A DNA stretch of 64,000 nucleotides from Sinomonas gamaensis (lineage in GTDB: Bacteria > Actinomycetota > Actinomycetes > Actinomycetales > Micrococcaceae): the NCBI RefSeq assembly GCF_005876955.1, contig NZ_SSCL01000002.1:248001-312000 (forward strand), given 5' to 3'. The notes beneath the pieces are model-generated. The model did no database searches and was not told the origin of the DNA. It saw only the letters and a program-made list of their open reading frames with translations. Shown here piece by piece: positions 1-9,436 of the stretch; position 1 is the first letter of the stretch; each line of letters starts with the position of its first letter. The translations under genes were made by a program, and so were the position numbers.

Positions 1-610
1 CTGCACACATCTCTTGGGCGTCCTCCGGACCCGCGACCTCGCCGGTGCCGATCGCCCACACGGGCTCGTACGCAACAACGAGAGTGGAGATCTGCTCGGC
101 GGTGAGACCCTCCACGTCCGCGCGCAGCTGGCCAAGGGTGTGCTCCACGTGCTGGCCCGCCTGGCGGACCTCGAGACCCTCCCCCACGCACAGCACCGGG
201 ACGAGGCCATGGCGATACGCCGCCTTCGTCTTCGCGTTGAGCTCCTCGTCGGTCTCGCCGTGAATCGTGCGGCGTTCGCTGTGGCCTACGAGCACGTAGC
301 TGCAGCCGAGCTTCGCGAGGAAGGCCCCACTGATGTCACCGGTATAGGCTCCAGAATCGAACTGCGAGAGGTCCTGACCGCCGTACACGATCTTGAGGTC
401 GTCGCCCTGGACGAGGGTCTGGACGCCGCGAAGGTCGGTGAACGGCGGGAACACAGCAACCTCGACGCGTCCGAAGTCGTGGCGCGCATCCTCGAGGGTC
501 CAGGCGAGCTTCTGGAGGAGGGTGATGGCTTGGACGTGGTCCATGTTCATCTTCCAGTTGCCGGCGATGAGCGGAGTGCGGTCGAACGGTCCGTTCGAGG
601 AAGTGGTCAC
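1..610 (-). CDS. tpiA: triosephosphate isomerase, C-terminus cut by window edge
   Basis: Interconverts dihydroxyacetone phosphate and glyceraldehyde 3-phosphate in cytosolic glycolysis. About 203 residues are visible. They include the N-terminal NWKMN motif with catalytic Lys20, the VGHSERR motif with catalytic His110, and [11 protein letters not shown] with the catalytic Glu. The last roughly 60 residues lie beyond position 1. The GTG start at 610 is preceded by GGAG five to six bases upstream. It is the third gene of the gap-pgk-tpiA run, 90 bp after pgk. The identification is firm; only the 3' end is missing. Confidence 0.97.
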   Translation of the reverse strand, partial: MTTSSNGPFDRTPLIAGNWKMNMDHVQAITLLQKLAWTLEDARHDFGRVEVAVFPPFTDLRGVQTLVQGDDLKIVYGGQDLSQFDSGAYTGDISGAFLAKLGCSYVLVGHSERRTIHGETDEELNAKTKAAYRHGLVPVLCVGEGLEVRQAGQHVEHTLGQLRADVEGLTAEQISTLVVAYEPVWAIGTGEVAGPEDAQEMCA

Positions 611-700
611 GTTGTCTCCTGTGGTGGTGCTGGAAGCGTGGCGAGCGCCGGGCACGCCAGCCCCTGCAGAAGGGACGGCGAACCCGGCGCGGAGAGGGGA

Positions 701-1936
701 TCAGGCGCCGAGGGCGGTCAGGCCCGGCAGCTCCTTGCCCTCGAGGTATTCGAGGCTCGCGCCGCCGCCAGTCGAGATGTGCCCGAACTGGGAATCCGCG
801 AAACCAAGGGTCCGGACGGCCGCAGCCGAGTCACCGCCGCCGACGACCGTGAGGGCGCCCGCCGTGGTCGCATCGGCCAGGGCTTGGGCGACGGCCTTGG
901 TTCCCGCGGCGAACGCCGGGAACTCGAAGACGCCCATCGGCCCATTCCAGAACACGGTCTTGGCTGCAGCGATCTCCTTGGCGAACGCGGCTGCAGTCTC
1001 GGGACCGATGTCGAGGCCGATGCCGGCCTCGGCGAAGGCTGTTCCCTCGATGGCGTCGGCGGATGCCACTTCGTGGTCCGCGTCTGCCGCGAACTTCGAG
1101 GCGACCACCACGTCGGTGGGAAGCACGAATTCGGTGCCGGCCGCCGTCGCACGCTCGAGGTAATCCTGGACCGTGCCGATCTGATCCGCCTCGAGGAGGC
1201 TCGAACCCACCTCATGGCCCTGGGCCGCGAGGAAAGTGAACAGCATCCCGCCGCCCACAAGCAGGCGGTCGGCCTTGCCGATGAGGTTGTCGATTACCGC
1301 CAGCTTGTCGGAGACCTTCGAGCCGCCGAGGACGACGACGTAGGGCCGCTCAGCGCCCTCCGTGAGGCGCCGAAGCACCTCGACCTCGGCCCTGACGAGT
1401 TCGCCGAGATAGGACGGCAGGAGCGAGGCGATGTCGTAGACGCTTGCGTGCTTGCGGTGCACCGCGCCGAACGCGTCATCGACATAGGCCCCGTTCTGTC
1501 CCGTGAGGTCCGCGAGCTCGCGGGCGAACTCCTGGCGCTCGGCGTCCACCTTGCTCGTCTCGCGCGCGTCGAAACGCACGTTCTCGAGCACGAGGACTTC
1601 GCCATCGCCAAGGGCGGCGGCCAGCTCCTGGGCGCTGGGACCGACCACGTCGTTCGCAAGCCGCACCGGGAAACCGGCCAGCTCAGCGAGTCGGTCGACA
1701 GCGGGGCGCAGCGAGTACTTCTCGTCCGGGATCCCCTTGGGGCGGCCAAGGTGGGCCATCACGATCACGCGGGCGCCGGCCTCGGCCAGCTTGGCGATCA
1801 CGGGCAGGGACGCGCGGACGCGGCCGTCGTCGGTCACGGTGGACCCGTCGAGCGGCACGTTGAGGTCCGAACGGACCAGAACGTGCCGCCCACGGACACC
1901 TTCGGCGAGCAGCTCGTCGAGAGTGTGTGCAGTCAT
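701..1936 (-). CDS. pgk: phosphoglycerate kinase
   Basis: Transfers phosphate from 1,3-bisphosphoglycerate to ADP in glycolysis. The 411 residues match the usual length. The substrate-binding RSDLNVPLD motif is near residues 22-30, and the nucleotide-binding GGGDSAAA and C-terminal [13 protein letters not shown] motifs are intact. It lies 41 bp after gap. A TAGCCT hexamer (1943-1948) sits exactly 6 nt before the ATG and no ribosome binding site is visible. Besides read-through from gap, an internal promoter giving a leaderless pgk-tpiA message is therefore possible (inference). Confidence 0.98.
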   Translation of the reverse strand: MTAHTLDELLAEGVRGRHVLVRSDLNVPLDGSTVTDDGRVRASLPVIAKLAEAGARVIVMAHLGRPKGIPDEKYSLRPAVDRLAELAGFPVRLANDVVGPSAQELAAALGDGEVLVLENVRFDARETSKVDAERQEFARELADLTGQNGAYVDDAFGAVHRKHASVYDIASLLPSYLGELVRAEVEVLRRLTEGAERPYVVVLGGSKVSDKLAVIDNLIGKADRLLVGGGMLFTFLAAQGHEVGSSLLEADQIGTVQDYLERATAAGTEFVLPTDVVVASKFAADADHEVASADAIEGTAFAEAGIGLDIGPETAAAFAKEIAAAKTVFWNGPMGVFEFPAFAAGTKAVAQALADATTAGALTVVGGGDSAAAVRTLGFADSQFGHISTGGGASLEYLEGKELPGLTALGA

Positions 1937-1977
1937 GGACTCAGGCTATCCGAGTTCCCCGTACGTTACGGCCGTTC

Positions 1978-3006
<1,029 letters not shown>

Positions 3007-3156
3007 TCAGCCGAGCACCCCACCTAGGTGACTGCTCGGACTGTCTGAACGGTCTCGCACATCATTGGGCAGAGATTTGCACAAGGAAAGGCCTGCAGCC
3101 CGAGTCTCCATTGTCATGGCTGAAAGGCTGGTGGCCTTTCCGCACCCCATCCTACG

Positions 3157-3190
3157 GAAAAAGGGCCCGTCCGTGAACAGACGGGCCCTT
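3157..3190 (-). terminator. rho-independent terminator after the superoxide dismutase gene
   Basis: An 11-bp perfect GC-rich stem (3161-3171 with 3180-3190) encloses an 8-nt loop. Read on the minus strand it is followed by a run of five T residues. It lies 51 bp past the sodA stop codon and upstream of gap, so it separates the two transcripts. Confidence 0.85.
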
Positions 3191-3240
3191 GACCGGTGAA
3201 ATCCGCGCAATGTGACGGAAATCTCAGAATCTCACATGCG

Positions 3241-3864
3241 TCAGGCGGGGAGGACGAGCCCCTGAGCGCCGGAACGCGCCGCGGCGAATCGCTTCGCGAC
3301 GTCCTGCCAGTTGACGATGTTCCAGAATGCCTTGACGTAGTCGGCCTTGACGTTCACGTAGTCGAGGTAGAACGCGTGCTCCCACATGTCCAGCATGAGC
3401 AGCGGAACCGTCGCGACGGGGATGTTGCCCTGCTGATCGTAGAGCTGCTCGATCACGACGTTGCCGCCGAGGGGCTCGTAGGCGAGGATCGCCCAGCCGG
3501 AGCCCTGCAGGCTCGTCGCGGCTGCGCTGAAGTGGGCCACGAACTTGTCGAACGAGCCGAAGGCGTCATCGATCGCCGAGGCAAGCTCGCCCTCGGGCTT
3601 GTCGCCCCCCTCCGGGGACAGGTTGTTCCAGAAGATCGAGTGGTTCGTGTGGCCGCCGAGGTGGAACGCCAGATCCTTGCTCAGGCGCGTCACGTCGGCG
3701 AAGTTGCCGGCCTCGCGGGCCTCGGCGAGCTTCTCGAGCGCCGTGTTCGCGCCCGCCACGTACGTCGCGTGGTGCTTGTCGTGGTGGAGTTCCATGATCC
3801 GTGCCGAGATGTGCGGCTCGAGGGCCGCGTAATCGTACGGGAGCTCAGGCAGTACGTAGGTCAC
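3241..3864 (-). CDS. sodA: superoxide dismutase, Mn/Fe family
   Basis: Dismutes superoxide to oxygen and peroxide in the cytosol. The four metal ligands of the family are visible: His27 in MELHH, His75 in [10 protein letters not shown], and Asp159 and His163 in [10 protein letters not shown] chose the GTG at 3864 because GGAGGA lies four bases upstream and the protein then starts at [12 protein letters not shown], as in relatives (207 aa). The open frame extends to 3930 but adds an unrelated leader. Whether Mn or Fe is used cannot be settled by eye. Confidence 0.95.
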   Translation of the reverse strand: MTYVLPELPYDYAALEPHISARIMELHHDKHHATYVAGANTALEKLAEAREAGNFADVTRLSKDLAFHLGGHTNHSIFWNNLSPEGGDKPEGELASAIDDAFGSFDKFVAHFSAAATSLQGSGWAILAYEPLGGNVVIEQLYDQQGNIPVATVPLLMLDMWEHAFYLDYVNVKADYVKAFWNIVNWQDVAKRFAAARSGAQGLVLPA

Positions 3865-3953
3865 AACATCCTCCATCGGTCGGTTTCCCGCCGCACGGTA
3901 CATCGCACGGCGAGCTGGTGACGGCTCCATCCTATGCAGATGGGCGAAGCTGC

Positions 3954-4934
3954 TCAGCCGTCGAGCATCTCGGGCGTAACGTTCGCCTCGGTGCCGGGAA
4001 TCCCCGTCTCCGCAGCTTTCTTGTCCGCCATGGCGAGCAGTCGGCGGATGCGGCCGGCGATCGCGTCCTTCGTCAGGGGCGGATCCGCGAGCCGGCCCAA
4101 TTCGTCGAGGCTTGCCTGCTTGTGTGCCACACGGAGCTCGCCAGCGTAGCGAAGGTGCTCGGGGACGTCGTCCCCCAGGATCTCAAGCGCCCGCTCAACC
4201 CTCGCGCCTGCCGCGACGGCCGCCTGGGCGGACCGACGCAAGTTCGCGTCGTCGAAATTCGCAAGGCGGTTCGCGGTGGCGCGCACCTCCTTGCGCATGC
4301 GCCGCTCTTCCCACGCCATGAGGGCGTCGTGAGCGCCCATTCGCGTCAGGAGGGCAGCGATGGTGTCGCCATCCCGGACGACGACGCGGTCCACCCCGCG
4401 CACCTCCCGCGCCTTGGCCGCGATGCCGAGGCGGCGCGCGGCGCCCACGAGCGCGAGGGCGGCTTCGGGGCCGGGGCACGTGACCTCCAGCGAGGAGGAT
4501 CGGCCCGGCTCGGTGAGCGAGCCGTGGGCGAGGAAGGCCCCTCTCCAGACAGCTTCGGCGTCGGCGGCGGAGCCATTGACGACGGCGGAGGGCAGGCCTC
4601 GGACAGGCCGCCCCCGGTTGTCCAGCAGGCCCGTCTGGCGGGCGAGGGCCTCGCCTTCCCGCACGACGCGCACCACATAGCGGCTGCCACGGCGGAGCCC
4701 GCCGCCGGAGACGACGATAATCTCCGCCGAATGACCGTACACCTCGGCGATGGCCGTCTTGAGCCGCCGCGCAGTCGAGGCCAAATCGACTTCCGCCTCG
4801 ATCACAATGCGCCCCGAGATGATGTGAAGCCCGCCGGCGAAACGCAGCATGGCGGACACCTCGGCCTTGCGCTCGGACGACTTCTTGACCGCAAGATGCG
4901 AGAGCTCTTCCTTGACGCTCTGGGTCAGAGCCAT
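3954..4934 (-). CDS. whiA: sporulation-type transcription regulator WhiA
   Basis: WhiA is a DNA-binding regulator linked to cell division in Gram-positive bacteria. It combines a LAGLIDADG-homing-endonuclease-like N-terminal region with a C-terminal helix-turn-helix. The start [14 protein letters not shown] is the family's conserved N-terminus, giving 326 aa. The C-terminal helix-turn-helix region lies in the last ~90 residues ([20 protein letters not shown]). A frame open upstream to 5012 overlaps the yvcK stop and is not needed. It is downstream of rapZ and yvcK, the conserved actinobacterial order. Confidence 0.96.
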   Translation of the reverse strand: MALTQSVKEELSHLAVKKSSERKAEVSAMLRFAGGLHIISGRIVIEAEVDLASTARRLKTAIAEVYGHSAEIIVVSGGGLRRGSRYVVRVVREGEALARQTGLLDNRGRPVRGLPSAVVNGSAADAEAVWRGAFLAHGSLTEPGRSSSLEVTCPGPEAALALVGAARRLGIAAKAREVRGVDRVVVRDGDTIAALLTRMGAHDALMAWEERRMRKEVRATANRLANFDDANLRRSAQAAVAAGARVERALEILGDDVPEHLRYAGELRVAHKQASLDELGRLADPPLTKDAIAGRIRRLLAMADKKAAETGIPGTEANVTPEMLDG

Positions 4935-5008
4935 CCTTCTGCCATCCCCTCCGGCCCCGACGCCTGCGCCATTGACCACTGCTGCTTCTGTCTTCAACGC
5001 TGCCCGCG

Positions 5009-6022
5009 TCATTTCCTGTTGCCCGAGAACACCTCGTGGTAGGCCGCCGCGAGCCGGAGCGGATCGTGCACCGCGCGGTGGCCGGAAGCTCCCACTCTAC
5101 CGAAGTGAACCTCGGCGCCGAGTTCGGCGGCCGCTCGTTCGAATTCAGCCGTGTCCCCCACCGTTCCGATCTCGGCGATGACTGCGTCGACCGTGAACTC
5201 GGGGGCAGCCCGCTGCAGGACCCGCAGGTGATCCGCCGCGGACATTCCCGTGGTCTCCATCGTCTCCATGGTGAGGTTCATCGCGAGGCACCGGCGGGCC
5301 GGCGTGTCCGAGAGGGCCTGCCGCATCTCGGGAAGCAGCAGATGCGGGAGGACGGAGGTGTACCACGAGCCGGGGCCCAGGACGACCCAGTCCGCGAACT
5401 CGATGGCGCTCAGCGCCTCCGGGCATGCGGGGGCGTCTTCGGGGAGGAGGCGGACATCCTCAAGGCGCCCGGCAATGGCACACGCAGCCTGGCCCCGGAT
5501 GAGCTCCCCCGGCCCACCGTCCCTCGCCGCGGCGGTTCCCTCGATCATGAGGGGCACCTGCGACATGGGAAGGACCTGCCCCCGGGCGCCCAGAAGCGCC
5601 CCCGCCCAGCGGAGGCCGTCCACGACATCGCCCAGCAGCTCGCACAGCGTCATGATGAGCAGGTTGCCCATCGCGTGGTTCTCAAGGCCGCTCGTCCCAG
5701 CCGGTGACCGGAAGCGGTGCTGCATGACGTCGCGCCAAGTCCGCCCCCAATCGGTGTCGTCGCAGAGGGCAGCAAGCGCCATGCGGAGATCACCCGGGGG
5801 GATGACGCCGAAGTCCCGGCGAAGGCGCCCGGAGGAACCGCCGTCGTCGGCAACCGTGACGACGGCGGTGAGGTCCGCGGTCAGGAGGCGCAGTGCCGAG
5901 AGCGAAGCCGAGAGCCCGTGGCCCCCGCCGAGCGCGACCACGGACGGGCCCTTCGGCACACCGCCGGACGTCCCCGCGCCGGGTGGGATGAGTGGCAGCT
6001 GACCCGTGAACATGGCCATCAC
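5009..6022 (-). CDS. yvcK: YvcK/CofD-like gluconeogenesis factor
   Basis: Cytosolic protein of the CofD/YvcK family, which binds UDP-sugars and is required in other bacteria for growth on gluconeogenic carbon sources and normal morphology. The [10 protein letters not shown] nucleotide-binding loop is near residues 32-41 and the [14 protein letters not shown] motif near residue 60. The 337 aa length is typical. The ATG overlaps the rapZ stop by four bases (ATGA, 6019-6022), so translation is probably coupled to rapZ. Confidence 0.95.
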   Translation of the reverse strand: MMAMFTGQLPLIPPGAGTSGGVPKGPSVVALGGGHGLSASLSALRLLTADLTAVVTVADDGGSSGRLRRDFGVIPPGDLRMALAALCDDTDWGRTWRDVMQHRFRSPAGTSGLENHAMGNLLIMTLCELLGDVVDGLRWAGALLGARGQVLPMSQVPLMIEGTAAARDGGPGELIRGQAACAIAGRLEDVRLLPEDAPACPEALSAIEFADWVVLGPGSWYTSVLPHLLLPEMRQALSDTPARRCLAMNLTMETMETTGMSAADHLRVLQRAAPEFTVDAVIAEIGTVGDTAEFERAAAELGAEVHFGRVGASGHRAVHDPLRLAAAYHEVFSGNRK

Positions 6023-6942
6023 TCCCGCCCGAGATCACGGTGAGCCGTGGTGACCGTGACCCGCGGCTGCTGCGAGAGCCGCTTGGCAAGCTCCTCGACG
6101 ATCGCCACCGACCGATGCTTTCCGCCGGTGCAGCCGACGGCGATCGTCGCGTAGTGCTTGTTCTCCTTGCGGTAGCCCGCGAGCACAGGCTCGAGCGCGT
6201 GGACGTAGCGGGTCACAAACTCCTCGGCGCCATTCGCCACGAGCACGTAGTCGCGCACGTCGGGGTCCAGACCCGTGTGCGGGCGAAGCTGCGGGATCCA
6301 GTGGGGGTTGGGGAGGAACCGGACATCTGCCACATAGTTGGCGTCTGCCGGGAGACCGTACTTGAATCCGAAGCTCATGACGTTGATGCGCAGCGTCACC
6401 GGCCCCTTCTCGGAGAAGAGTTCGGTGATCGCCGTCGCCAGACCATGCACGTTGTAGTCGGACGTATCAAGCACGAGCGTCGACTGCTCCCGGAGCTCGG
6501 CGAGGATCTGGCGCTCGGCCGTGATGCCGTCGAGGATCCGTCCCCCGCCTTGGAGCGGGTGCGGGCGCCGGCCTTGCTCGAAGCGGCGGATCAGCACGTC
6601 GTCTGTCGCGTCGAGGAACAGCACCCGGTATTCGACACCTCGCGAATCGAGGGCATGGAGGGCCTCGCGGATGTCGGCGAAGAGGGCCTTGCTCCGTACA
6701 TCCATGACGACGGCGAGCTTGGGGATGCGATCCGACGCGTGCGCTACGAGCTCGGACAGCGTTCCGAGGAGCTGCGGCGGAAGATTCTCGACGACGTACC
6801 AGCCGTGATCCTCGAGGGCATTCGCCGCGGTGCTTCGCCCCGCACCCGACATCCCGGTGACGATGAGGAGTTCCGCGGCCTGTGGTTTGACGGGGGTCAG
6901 CTCAGTGGGCTCATGCGGGTCCGCCGCGCTGGTCTGGGTCAT
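6019..6942 (-). CDS. rapZ: RNase adapter RapZ / P-loop nucleotide-binding protein
   Basis: P-loop ATP/GTP-binding protein; in E. coli RapZ controls GlmZ small-RNA turnover and cell-envelope precursor supply, but the target here is unknown. The Walker A motif GMSGAGRST is near residues 30-38, and the C-terminal RapZ motif [16 protein letters not shown] is intact. It is 307 aa and the first gene of rapZ-yvcK-whiA. TAGGCT (6949-6954) stands 6 nt before the ATG with no ribosome binding site, predicting a leaderless mRNA. Confidence 0.95.
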   Translation of the reverse strand: MTQTSAADPHEPTELTPVKPQAAELLIVTGMSGAGRSTAANALEDHGWYVVENLPPQLLGTLSELVAHASDRIPKLAVVMDVRSKALFADIREALHALDSRGVEYRVLFLDATDDVLIRRFEQGRRPHPLQGGGRILDGITAERQILAELREQSTLVLDTSDYNVHGLATAITELFSEKGPVTLRINVMSFGFKYGLPADANYVADVRFLPNPHWIPQLRPHTGLDPDVRDYVLVANGAEEFVTRYVHALEPVLAGYRKENKHYATIAVGCTGGKHRSVAIVEELAKRLSQQPRVTVTTAHRDLGRE

Positions 6943-7068
6943 GGGGCCAGCCTAGCTAAGACTCCATGGCTCATCACTAAGCGCTGTGCGATTCTCGCGG
7001 GTTTCCCATGACTTCTACTGTCGGGAACGAACGCTGCGGGACGAATCCTTGACTGAAAGAGAACAGCG

Positions 7069-7212
7069 ATGAGCAAGAACAAGCCCGCGAAACTCTCGCC
7101 GAAGCGCTTCCCCCCGAGCGGGGGCGAGGACTCTGGTGTCCTGGACTTCGACCTTTCGGGTCCGACCGTCGGGCGTCCCGGCAATCCCCCACCCGACGGT
7201 CCTCCCCGGTGA
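7069..7212 (+). CDS. possible 47-residue disordered small protein
   Basis: I do not recognise this ORF. It starts MSKNKPAKLSPKRF and ends GNPPPDGPPR. The N-terminal third is Lys-rich and the tail is Pro/Gly-rich, suggesting a disordered basic peptide with no membrane segment or signal peptide. A purine stretch (GAAAGAGA) lies about eight bases before the ATG. It diverges from rapZ across a 126-bp gap and opens the accessory region. Codon use is GC-rich like its neighbours, but the short length makes a chance ORF possible. Confidence 0.4.
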   Translation: MSKNKPAKLSPKRFPPSGGEDSGVLDFDLSGPTVGRPGNPPPDGPPR

Positions 7213-7543
7213 GGGTCTTTCGACCTCTACGGGCGCCGCCACAATGGCCCGTACGTTTCTCGCTGAGCCCCCCCAACTTTAAGCACGCAATCGCGACTTT
7301 AAGCACGCAATCGCGGCTCATCGCAAGGGTGACGCGTCGCACCACACGTAGATGGTCGCCTGTGGACGAGAGGTTGCAGTACCTGTCACGGAAGCGGCAC
7401 AGCCAGCATCACTTTTTTCGATGGGGATTAGCGACGAGGGGCATGGGTATTTCGCTGGCACTGCGGGGGTGCGGCACCCAAAGTGAGGTACTGGCAGCGT
7501 CGCAGCGTGCAACCGATGAATGAACGCAACTAGGAGGAAACTG
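7213..7543. other. intergenic leader region of the small secreted protein gene
   Basis: No convincing gene. It holds a perfect 20-bp tandem duplication (annotated separately) and the upstream region of the secreted-protein gene that starts at 7544, including its AGGAGG site at 7532-7537. It is visibly less GC-biased than the flanking conserved genes. Confidence 0.6.
7276..7315. repeat. perfect tandem direct repeat, 2 x 20 bp
   Basis: The 20-mer ACTTTAAGCACGCAATCGCG occurs twice in immediate succession (7276-7295 and 7296-7315) without a mismatch. It lies 229 bp upstream of the small secreted protein gene. Whether it is an operator pair or a recent slippage product cannot be told from sequence alone. 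Confidence 0.95.
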
Positions 7544-7849
7544 ATGAAGCTGGCTACAAAGTCAATGGCGGGAGCGGCTCTTGCGGGGTCTCTGCTCCTT
7601 TCAGGCGGACTCATGGCTCCGGCCAACGCGGCAAACCAGAACCAAAGCGGTCTCGTTAACGTGGCCGTGGGCGACGTAAGCATCCTGAACAACGCCAACG
7701 TCGGAGTTGCTGCTCAGGTCGCGGCAAACGTCTGCGGCGTCGCCGTTGGACCTGTCGCTGTGCTCGCTCAGCAGACCGCTCGAACCGGCGACGTCAACAC
7801 CGTCTGCTCCACCCCCACAGGAGCAGTAACCCTCACCCAGGCCCAGTAG
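7544..7849 (+). CDS. small secreted chaplin-like protein
   Basis: A 101-aa exported protein. Residues 1-29 form a clear Sec signal peptide: basic start, hydrophobic core, and an ANA cleavage motif after residue 29. The mature part (~72 aa) is rich in Val, Ala, Asn and Gln, with alternating hydrophobic stretches such as SGLVNVAVGDVSIL, and has exactly two cysteines (NVCG and TVCS). That pattern recalls streptomycete chaplins, amyloid-forming surface proteins, but I cannot assert homology. ATG 7544 follows AGGAGG by six bases; the frame open from 7520 lacks such a site. A hairpin follows at 7873. Confidence 0.8.
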   Translation: MKLATKSMAGAALAGSLLLSGGLMAPANAANQNQSGLVNVAVGDVSILNNANVGVAAQVAANVCGVAVGPVAVLAQQTARTGDVNTVCSTPTGAVTLTQAQ

Positions 7850-7872
7850 CGGCAGTTCCTTCCAACCACAGG

Positions 7873-7899
7873 CTGTCGGTCCCCAGTGGGGACTGGCAG
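7873..7899 (+). terminator. hairpin downstream of the secreted protein gene
   Basis: A 12-bp stem (7873-7884 with 7888-7899, two G-T wobbles) closes a 3-nt loop, 23 bp after the stop codon. Only a short pyrimidine tract (CCTTCTC) follows, so it is a plausible but not textbook terminator. Confidence 0.55.
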
Positions 7900-8833
7900 C
7901 CTTCTCACGCTTATGGAACCCCACCCACCGAAGCGACTCGTCTGACGCGCAGGCTGGTCGCGTGGCAGAGGACGATCCCCACTCTCCTGGAAGCCCCGCA
8001 AGCCCGTATCCAGGCTGACCCCCGAGGAACGTCGGGCACTCACGCGGCGCATCGTCATGACCATCCGACTCCGGCTCCGCCTCGCCGCCGAGGGCAGGCG
8101 GCCAGCGCCGTGCCGAAACGACGACGAAGACCGGGACTGAAGGGAAAAGACCAAAGCGGCTCGCCTGACGCATGACGGCCCTTGCACGCTGAGGACAGTG
8201 CAGCCTCGCGCGTGTAGCCCCTTATGGGTGACCCAGCTCAAACATATTCCGTAAAGGCTATTGGGCTTTCCGGACGACATCTCCCCACGCCAGAGACGCC
8301 TTCGATATTGAGAACACACCGATTTGGCGGAGTTGCTTATTCACTCGCCTCGGCGTACGCACACGCACCGCCTGGGTTGCGGTTCGTTTCTGCTACGTCC
8401 TGCGCGGGCAATCCTTGGGTGGCGCCCGTTCTGGGCTCTCGGTGGTTGTGACGACGGGGTCGGCGGACACTGGCGTCCCGGCCTCTTTGCCGGGGGTCCG
8501 GGCGGGCGTCTCTCGGATGTGTGACGCGCCCGCCCAGTCCTCAGTCGAGGGCCCACGTAGGGCACCGACCACACCTTACAATCCCGGTTTCCGTTGCAGC
8601 GCTCGAGGGTAGTCGCCCGGTAGCGGCGTACGTTTTGGAACTGGAGTTCGGGCGCACGCCGCCTCCGTATAGGTTTGCCCCGCCTTGTTCGCGGGCACTC
8701 TCCGGTTGGCGTCCGTCCGGGCCTGGTGGCCACCGCTGCTGCGGGGAGGGTCCGGGCGGCGTCTCACTACTTGCGTTGGGGTCCTCTGGGGCGGGTATCC
8801 CCCCACCAGCTGTGAAGACGGGGAGAGGGACCC
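7900..8833. other. gene-poor accessory stretch with no convincing gene
   Basis: About 930 bp. A frame ending at TGA 8138-8140 encodes a basic peptide with SRLTPEERRALTRRIV, but it has no good start and a neighbouring frame carries similar-looking sequence, so it may be a decayed gene. From about 8357 on lies a diverged internal duplication (8357-8520 and 8650-8775). No transposase, integrase or RNA gene is recognisable. Confidence 0.5.
8357..8775. repeat. diverged duplicated module, about 130-160 bp per copy
   Basis: Two stretches share blocks in the same order. One block is built on CGGGCA..GGCG.CCGT..GGGC (near 8407 and 8693). The other is GGGTCCGGGCGG with CGTCTC (near 8494 and 8749), differing by one inserted G. 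The copies are roughly 8357-8520 and 8650-8775, by eye. Function is unknown; no ORF spans both copies. Confidence 0.45.
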
Positions 8834-9058
8834 ATGGCCATATCACGGGACGGGCAAATCAAGGTCGCCGACGGCAAGGTCTTCGAGTACAACGGAGGTC
8901 GATGGGTGGGCATCGGACAGGCCGTCTGGACGCCTTCGGGGGACTTCATCTTCATCCCGTCCGACCCGTCACTGCTCGGCGGCGTCCAGCCCGTCGGGGA
9001 CAGCGACAGGACGTTGGCCGACTCCATCAGCATGTGGCTCGTTCTCAAGGGCAGCTGA
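8834..9058 (+). CDS. hypothetical 74-residue protein
   Basis: Not recognised. The sequence starts MAISRDGQIKVADGKVFEYN and ends SISMWLVLKGS; it looks like a small soluble beta-rich domain with several Trp, Phe and Tyr residues and no signal peptide. A purine-rich site (GGGAGAGGG) lies a few bases before the ATG. It is the only ORF with a plausible ribosome binding site between the secreted protein gene and uvrC. It could be a genuine small gene of the accessory insert. Confidence 0.5.
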   Translation: MAISRDGQIKVADGKVFEYNGGRWVGIGQAVWTPSGDFIFIPSDPSLLGGVQPVGDSDRTLADSISMWLVLKGS

Positions 9059-9364
9059 GGCGGTGTGCGCCCCGCAACGCGAGGTCGTGGCGCGGGCATG
9101 TGAACGGATCAATTGCTTGTTTTGTGGTGTGAGCGCTACGGGTATTGGCCTGGGAGTGCGCGGTAGCTCGCTGGGGTGTGGAGGGCTGCCGCGCACGCTT
9201 TGATGGCGTCCCCCGGCGTTTTATCCGGTCTGGCAACGGCCATGGCCGGGGGCGTCATTCTCACGTGACCGCCTTTTTAGCCATGGGCGCGGGGTCCATC
9301 CAGTCGGGACGGCTACTTCGAGTTGCGCGACATACCTCGCTGTGTTGATGGGTGGTGTGTCTTC
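9059..9364. other. intergenic region, nothing recognised
   Basis: About 300 bp between the 74-residue ORF and the hairpin that follows uvrC. No ORF with a ribosome binding site, no RNA gene and no repeat was seen. Confidence 0.5.
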
Positions 9365-9428
9365 GCATGACTGCCGACGGCTGACATGATGGCGTTCCGC
9401 GCCATTGCTCAGTTGTGGCAAGTCATGC
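9365..9428 (-). terminator. long imperfect hairpin downstream of uvrC
   Basis: The outer stem pairs 9365-9375 with 9417-9428 (11 bp, one bulged A). A middle stem pairs CTGA (9381-9384) with TCAG (9409-9412). The apical stem pairs ATGGCG (9389-9394) with CGCCAT (9400-9405) over a 5-nt loop. It starts 8 bp past the uvrC stop on the minus strand. There is no T-run, so the terminator role is inference; it could also be a structured RNA end or a repeat element. Confidence 0.45.
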
Positions 9429-9436
9429 CAGTCATT

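Noticed and set aside
7944-8140. Basic ORF containing SRLTPEERRALTRRIV
   Set aside because: No usable start codon upstream and frame-shifted look-alike sequence beside it; kept only as a possible gene remnant in the intergenic entry.
7318-9348. Several 60-200 codon ORFs on both strands in the accessory insert (e.g. 7601-8173 minus, 8521-9132 plus)
   Set aside because: They overlap each other and the better-supported small genes, lack ribosome binding sites, and their composition is the Arg/Pro/Ser-rich type seen in shadow frames.
6943-9436. Integrated mobile element between rapZ and uvrC
   Set aside because: No transposase or integrase, no terminal inverted repeats or flanking duplication were seen; the region is called accessory only.
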